A stretch of 26,586 nucleotides of DNA from contig JBKJLF010000104.1 of NCBI GenBank assembly GCA_046597185.1, positions 1-26,586 of the forward strand. The letters are read 5' to 3'. A program made the position numbers and the translations under genes. Shown piece after piece: positions 23,245 through 26,586 of the stretch. Numbering within the stretch: the stretch's first letter is position 1; each line of letters begins with the position of its first letter. The stretch comes from CAMBDR01 sp046597185. GTDB lineage: Bacteria; Pseudomonadota; Gammaproteobacteria; Burkholderiales; Burkholderiaceae_D. Below the pieces are notes generated by a model that worked only from the letters and a program-made list of their open reading frames with translations, was not told the DNA's origin and did no database searches.

Positions 23245-24333
23245 TTAATTAACCGGCCCATACACATTGGCATAGGTGCTGGCGCATCCGGTAGTGCAAG
23301 TCGTAGTCAACATCTTCACCACAATACTGCCGCTGTTATTGCGCGACCGAAAATGCCCCACGCCATCGGTATCGCCGCCTTTCACATTCCAGGGCGAACC
23401 CGTGCTCCAATCCCAGTTTAATTGTTGGGTGTTGGAACCTGCCCCGATATTCACTTGTGCCTTCACATTGCCCGCCGTTGCCAGCAAGGGAGAATTACCG
23501 CAGGTGGCGTAGTTGGACACCGTGGCGCACATGATTTGGTCACGGGTGCCCGCATAAATGGTGTAAAACGATACCGCCGGGTTTTGAATCGCGCTATTGG
23601 ACAAAGCTTTGACCGAACTGGTGCCCGTCCATGGGTTGATGCCGGGCAGGGCGGCATCCGGGTAAAAGCCAAAGATGTTGGAATCAAAATAGTTTTGCGA
23701 GCCGCAGGTGGCGGCCATGGGGTTGCCATAACCTGTCCACAAACAAGAATCCAGCCCATGCAAGCCGCCCGCAATATTCACGAAACGACGCACGCTGCCC
23801 CAGTCGCCATAATAAGTTAACGTGGCCATTGACAAACTCACGCCCAGCGAATGGCTGACAATATCTACCTTGGTTTTGCCGGTATATTTTTTCACCGCCT
23901 GAATGAATTTTTCCAGCTTCTCATACTTGCCCGCTTCATGATAATTGAGCTGCGCGCTGCTGCGTTCGGTGGCGCTTAAATAGCTCAGGCCAAACAATTC
24001 GCAATCGCTATACCCGGCTACCTGGAATTGCTGATACATCGAATACGGTGCCTTGGCATAGCCCGCCACTTGCGCGGTGGGCGAATCCCAACTGGTGGCG
24101 TTATCGGCATTGCCATGTACAAAAATCACTGGCGTTTTGCTGGCCGTGCAATTGGCCGCGCCGCCAAAGCCGCCATATTCCCCTGCATTCGGATTAAATC
24201 CACCCGCGTATTGAAAGGCGGCACCATCGCAAAATTTGCCATCGAAGCTACCGCAATTGACCGCCCACGCAGCTTGGCTGGTGAACAGCAGGGAGAGCAG
24301 GGATAACAAGGTGGCGCGGATAAAACCTGGCAT
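23245..24333 (-). CDS. Secreted PhaZ7-like esterase / PHB depolymerase
   Basis: The 362-aa precursor starts at an ATG eight bases after GGAGG. The signal peptide ends near AAWA (about 24). The sequence follows PhaZ7 of Paucimonas closely: PVIFVHGNADNATSW, GYSDCELFGLSYLS, KVDIVSHSLGVSLSMATLTYYGDW, VNIAGGLHG, CGSQNYFDS, INPWTG, NVKAQVNIGAGSN and DGVGHFR. Catalytic triad Ser162, Asp265, His327, with spacings near those recalled for PhaZ7. PhaZ7 attacks amorphous poly(3-hydroxybutyrate) outside the cell; here the nucleophile elbow is SHSLG rather than AHSMG. Several cysteines suggest disulphides, as expected for an exported enzyme. The substrate may be PHB or another ester. The 3' end faces the DUF695-like gene. 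Confidence 0.85.
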   Translation of the reverse strand: MPGFIRATLLSLLSLLFTSQAAWAVNCGSFDGKFCDGAAFQYAGGFNPNAGEYGGFGGAANCTASKTPVIFVHGNADNATSWDSPTAQVAGYAKAPYSMYQQFQVAGYSDCELFGLSYLSATERSSAQLNYHEAGKYEKLEKFIQAVKKYTGKTKVDIVSHSLGVSLSMATLTYYGDWGSVRRFVNIAGGLHGLDSCLWTGYGNPMAATCGSQNYFDSNIFGFYPDAALPGINPWTGTSSVKALSNSAIQNPAVSFYTIYAGTRDQIMCATVSNYATCGNSPLLATAGNVKAQVNIGAGSNTQQLNWDWSTGSPWNVKGGDTDGVGHFRSRNNSGSIVVKMLTTTCTTGCASTYANVYGPVN

Positions 24334-24475
24334 AAAAGAATCCTCCAATGGGTGCTAAGAAAGGTTGAGTGTGGGCTGGCAGAATAGCATGAAGCAGCGA
24401 CCAGCGCTTGGCCTCACTCAGCGCGATTGACCAACGGCATGGCAGCATATGAGGCAGTAGATGAGACAAATCAAT

Positions 24476-25099
24476 TTAATTGCAGCGCTGCAATAAATGA
24501 TAAAACACCATCCCCGCTTTATCCGAGCGCACCACTTGCCAATTGGCTAACCAAGCATGTTCAGCCTCGCCCACGGGCAAGGCTGTCGCGCTCTCCGCGT
24601 AAATCAATCCTTTATCATTAAGTAATTGGTGGCACAAAGGCAAAGATTTTTCCAGCCAGCCCTGACTATACGGCGGGTCCAGAAAAATCATATCAAAGCG
24701 TTGTTGCTGACTGATATAGCGTTGTGCTGTCACAATGGCGTCGCCGCGCACGATGTCGATTTGCCCGGCATGCAACTTCTCTTTTAACGCTTCCAGTTGC
24801 TTGACCACCACACTTTGGTTTTCCACCATCGTCACATGTTGCGCGCCCCGGCTGGCGGCTTCAAAACCCAAGGCACCACTGCCGGCAAATAAATCCAGAC
24901 AATGCATTTGGTTCCAGCGTGGCCCACATAAATGTTGTAGCCAATTAAACACAGTCTCGCGTACCCGGTCCGGTGTGGGGCGTAAATCAGTCGCATTAAT
25001 CACAGGTAAAGGCGTGCGTTTCCATTCGCCGCCGATGATGCGAACTTGCTGTGTGGCGCGCGCGGCAGGCGCGCGCGCGGGGAGAGGACGGTTTTTCAT
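24476..25099 (-). CDS. rsmD: 16S rRNA (guanine966-N2)-methyltransferase
   Basis: The 207-aa product has the N-terminal RIIGGEWKRTPLPV and RPTPDRVRETVFNWL signature of RsmD, methyltransferase motif I DLFAGSGALGFEAASRGA (about 69-86), motif II VENQ and catalytic motif IV LDPPYSQGW (about 140-148). It methylates N2 of G966 in 16S rRNA using SAM. ATG 25099 gives the usual length; the frame stays open further upstream, through a Phe-rich stretch produced by the pyrimidine-rich leader repeat, which is not protein-like. No good ribosome site is visible before the start. The gene is transcribed away from the hsd locus. Confidence 0.93.
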   Translation of the reverse strand: MKNRPLPARAPAARATQQVRIIGGEWKRTPLPVINATDLRPTPDRVRETVFNWLQHLCGPRWNQMHCLDLFAGSGALGFEAASRGAQHVTMVENQSVVVKQLEALKEKLHAGQIDIVRGDAIVTAQRYISQQQRFDMIFLDPPYSQGWLEKSLPLCHQLLNDKGLIYAESATALPVGEAEHAWLANWQVVRSDKAGMVFYHLLQRCN

Positions 25100-25400
25100 A
25101 GATAGAAAAAAAATGAGAAAAGATGAGAAAAGATGAGAAAAGGATGAGAAAGGGATCAGAAAAAGATGAAAAAATATCGGCTGCCAAATCATACAGCCAA
25201 ACCTGTCGGATTTTCCAGAAAGCAAGGGCAACTCTGTTGTTTTAAGAATTGTTTTACGATTCTTGAAAAGAATTTTAAGTAAAAATCCATGCATTTTAAG
25301 TGCATCATTGAGTTTGATATGTAAAATCGCTAAATCCGACGGTTGCAAAACTTCTGACTTGCTTGCACACTGGTGCATCATTTCATTTGGTGCAAGCAAA
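25100..25400. promoter_or_regulatory. Divergent control region between rsmD and hsdS
   Basis: About 300 bp, AT-rich, with the 10-bp repeat on the rsmD side. Small dyads AAGAAT...ATTCTT and TTCTT-GAA-AAGAA lie near 25245-25275. TGCA-based short repeats near 25290-25395 (TGGTGCA twice) lie on the hsdS side. No clear consensus promoter pair was identified on either strand. The open plus-strand frame through this stretch, from 25263, is an N-terminal extension I do not accept for HsdS. Confidence 0.45.
25113..25153. repeat. 10-bp purine-rich tandem repeat before rsmD
   Basis: ATGAGAAAAG occurs three times (25113, 25123, 25133), then a shifted, altered fourth copy ATGAGAAAGG at 25144. The period equals one helical turn. 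It occupies the leader directly upstream of the rsmD start, where it appears on the rsmD transcript as a pyrimidine-rich stretch. Confidence 0.88.
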
Positions 25401-25979
25401 ATGGGTAAACTCGTTGATTATGCTGAAATTCGGTCAGGTCATCCTTTCAGAGGAACTGTGCCCGAGGAAAAAAATGGCTTTGCATTAACCGTGCAAATGC
25501 GGGACGTTGATCCAATCAAAGGTGTTGCATGGGCGTCGGTGGCAAGAACCAGTCCAACTGGGCGCAAAGATCCGGATTGGCTGCGCCCGGATGATATTTT
25601 GTTCCTTTCACGCGGACTATACAATTATGCCTTGTTTTTGGAGCATGTGCCTGAGCGGACAATCTGTTCGCAGTATTTTTTTGTGGTGCGCATCAAGGAG
25701 CCACGCTTATTGCCCGCTTTTGTCGCATGGCAAATCAATCAAAGCCCGGTACAAACCTATTTGCGCAATAACGCCGAGGGTAGTGATCAACAAAGTATCC
25801 GGCGTGCCGTGCTGGAAGGGATTCCGTTAGTCATCCCGACCATTGAGCAACAACGCCAATTACTGGGGTTTACGCAAACTGCGCAGCAGGCGCGCGAGCG
25901 GCTGGAGAGCATAATCCGCAACGGCGAGCTGGAAGTACAAAGCGTCGTGGCGCGGCTTTTATCTTCGATTTCTGAATAG
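25401..25979 (+). CDS. hsdS: Type I restriction system specificity subunit, half-size
   Basis: A 192-aa product starting MGKLVDYAEIRSGHPFRG, the usual opening of a target recognition domain. It has one recognition domain and one conserved helical tail: QSIRRAVLEGIPLVIPTIEQQRQLLGF followed by a coiled-coil helix (AQQARERLESIIRNGELEVQSVVARLL). Classical HsdS proteins are about 400 residues with two recognition domains; half-size ones work as dimers and recognise symmetric sites. No second copy is visible in the window. It lies upstream of hsdM with a 27-bp gap, so it is the first gene of the operon seen. No strong ribosome site is present before 25401. It sets the DNA target of modification and restriction. 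Confidence 0.8.
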   Translation: MGKLVDYAEIRSGHPFRGTVPEEKNGFALTVQMRDVDPIKGVAWASVARTSPTGRKDPDWLRPDDILFLSRGLYNYALFLEHVPERTICSQYFFVVRIKEPRLLPAFVAWQINQSPVQTYLRNNAEGSDQQSIRRAVLEGIPLVIPTIEQQRQLLGFTQTAQQARERLESIIRNGELEVQSVVARLLSSISE

Positions 25980-26006
25980 TCCAACCTTTATGCCTTTGAA
26001 GTGAAT

Positions 26007-26586
26007 ATGATGAGTGACGACAACAATCCCCAAAAAACAATCAAGCGTCGGCGCAGCAAGAAAGCCGAAGAAATTCGCCCGGTAGAACTGATCGAGCAAG
26101 ACCGCATCAATCGCGCGGTGTGGGGCGCTTGCGATACCTTTCGCAGTACGGTAGACCCAAGCATTTATAAAGATTATGTCTTGACGATGCTGTTTTTGAA
26201 ATATATTTCGGATGTCTGGCTGGATCACTATGAGGCCTATCAAAAGGAATATGGTGACCATGCCGAAATTATCGAAGAAATTTTGAAGCATGAGCGTTTT
26301 GTGCTGCCACCCGAAGCCTCGTTTTATCGCTTGCATGAGCAGCGTTTGGCCCCGGGCAATGGTCTGCGCATCGATCAGGCTTTGCGCGCTCTGGCGGCGA
26401 GTAACTTTGAAAAATTGCGCAATGTGTTTCAGGATATTCAATTCGATTCGAATCGATTGGGCGATGAAAAGCAAAAAGATGAAATTTTGTGCCACTTGCT
26501 GCAAGATTTTAACAAGCCGGAATTGAATTTACGCCCCAGCCGGGTCGGCAATCTGGATGTGATCGGCAATGCCTACGAATTTTTGA
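26007..26586 (+). CDS. hsdM: Type I restriction system methyltransferase subunit, N-terminal part
   Basis: The first 193 codons are seen; the gene runs off the right edge. Tandem ATGs at 26007 and 26010 are possible starts. A basic leader (IKRRRSKKAEE) is followed by the HsdM N-terminal helical domain: INRAVWGACDTFRSTVDPSIYKDYVLTMLFLKYISDVW, LPPEASFYRLHEQR, LGDEKQKDEILCHLLQDFNKPELNLRPSRVGNLDVIGNAYEFL. The final GNAYEFL leads into the SAM-binding core, which lies outside. The N-terminal domain contacts DNA and HsdS. It follows hsdS closely and is probably co-transcribed. Whether hsdR follows cannot be seen. Confidence 0.92.
   Translation, partial: MMSDDNNPQKTIKRRRSKKAEEIRPVELIEQDRINRAVWGACDTFRSTVDPSIYKDYVLTMLFLKYISDVWLDHYEAYQKEYGDHAEIIEEILKHERFVLPPEASFYRLHEQRLAPGNGLRIDQALRALAASNFEKLRNVFQDIQFDSNRLGDEKQKDEILCHLLQDFNKPELNLRPSRVGNLDVIGNAYEFL

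Noticed and set aside
25263..25400. 46-codon N-terminal extension of HsdS starting at TTG
   Set aside because: The extension is not like HsdS, and the family's usual opening begins at the ATG at 25401.

Overview
This is chromosomal DNA from a Gram-negative proteobacterium with moderate GC content. Periplasmic and lipoprotein signal peptides, an RsmD rRNA methyltransferase, a DUF3455 lipoprotein and a DctS/DctR-like two-component pair suggest a beta- or gammaproteobacterium, with betaproteobacteria slightly favoured; this is inference from protein style only. No rRNA, tRNA or CRISPR array was seen.

Layout. 1-2575 (minus) is the N-terminal part of a large two-component-propeller sensor with a Y_Y_Y domain, running off the left edge. 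2730-4270 holds a CPBP intramembrane protease converging, with a 4-bp overlap, on a Gly-rich membrane-anchored protein that carries a WPT tandem repeat. 4271-4746 is intergenic and contains a fossil mqsR toxin whose promoter and operator-like palindromes survive, plus two GTGG/CCAC palindromes. 4747-7376 is a PAS histidine kinase and LuxR-type response regulator operon. It converges on a REC*-GGDEF-EAL cyclic-di-GMP protein (7407-9170) with a degenerate receiver. 9518-11602 is a histidine kinase with two HATPase domains. This first part is a signal-transduction block.

11.9-16.5 kb is a zone of decay. It holds an AAA ATPase broken by a nonsense codon, an intact NPYAPP-type membrane protein, a Vat-like acetyltransferase cut off at the same point where a TIR-STAND defence gene is cut off from the other side, and a DUF3037 gene translationally coupled to the tail of what was probably a HipA-like kinase. 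Nearby, 21.05-22.04 kb is a three-part scar of metallophosphoesterase, TPR and Rpn-nuclease pieces. The window ends in a type I restriction-modification locus with hsdS before hsdM. Together this looks like an accessory and defence region with high turnover; the hsd locus is its only part that looks intact.

16.7-25.1 kb is interspersed with intact housekeeping or secreted-function genes: a periplasmic NTF2-like protein, a GH25 lysozyme-like enzyme, a DUF2298-like polytopic membrane protein, a DUF3455 lipoprotein flanked by two copies of a hairpin repeat, a DUF695-like protein, a PhaZ7-type extracellular esterase or PHB depolymerase, and rsmD.

A recurring oddity is short tandem duplications, mostly 12 bp but also 9, 10 and 15 bp, at eight or more unrelated places inside and between genes. 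I found no clear, complete, undescribed system. The strongest unusual signals are the two-ATPase kinase, the mqsR fossil with preserved control DNA, and the rearrangement scars in STAND-type defence genes.
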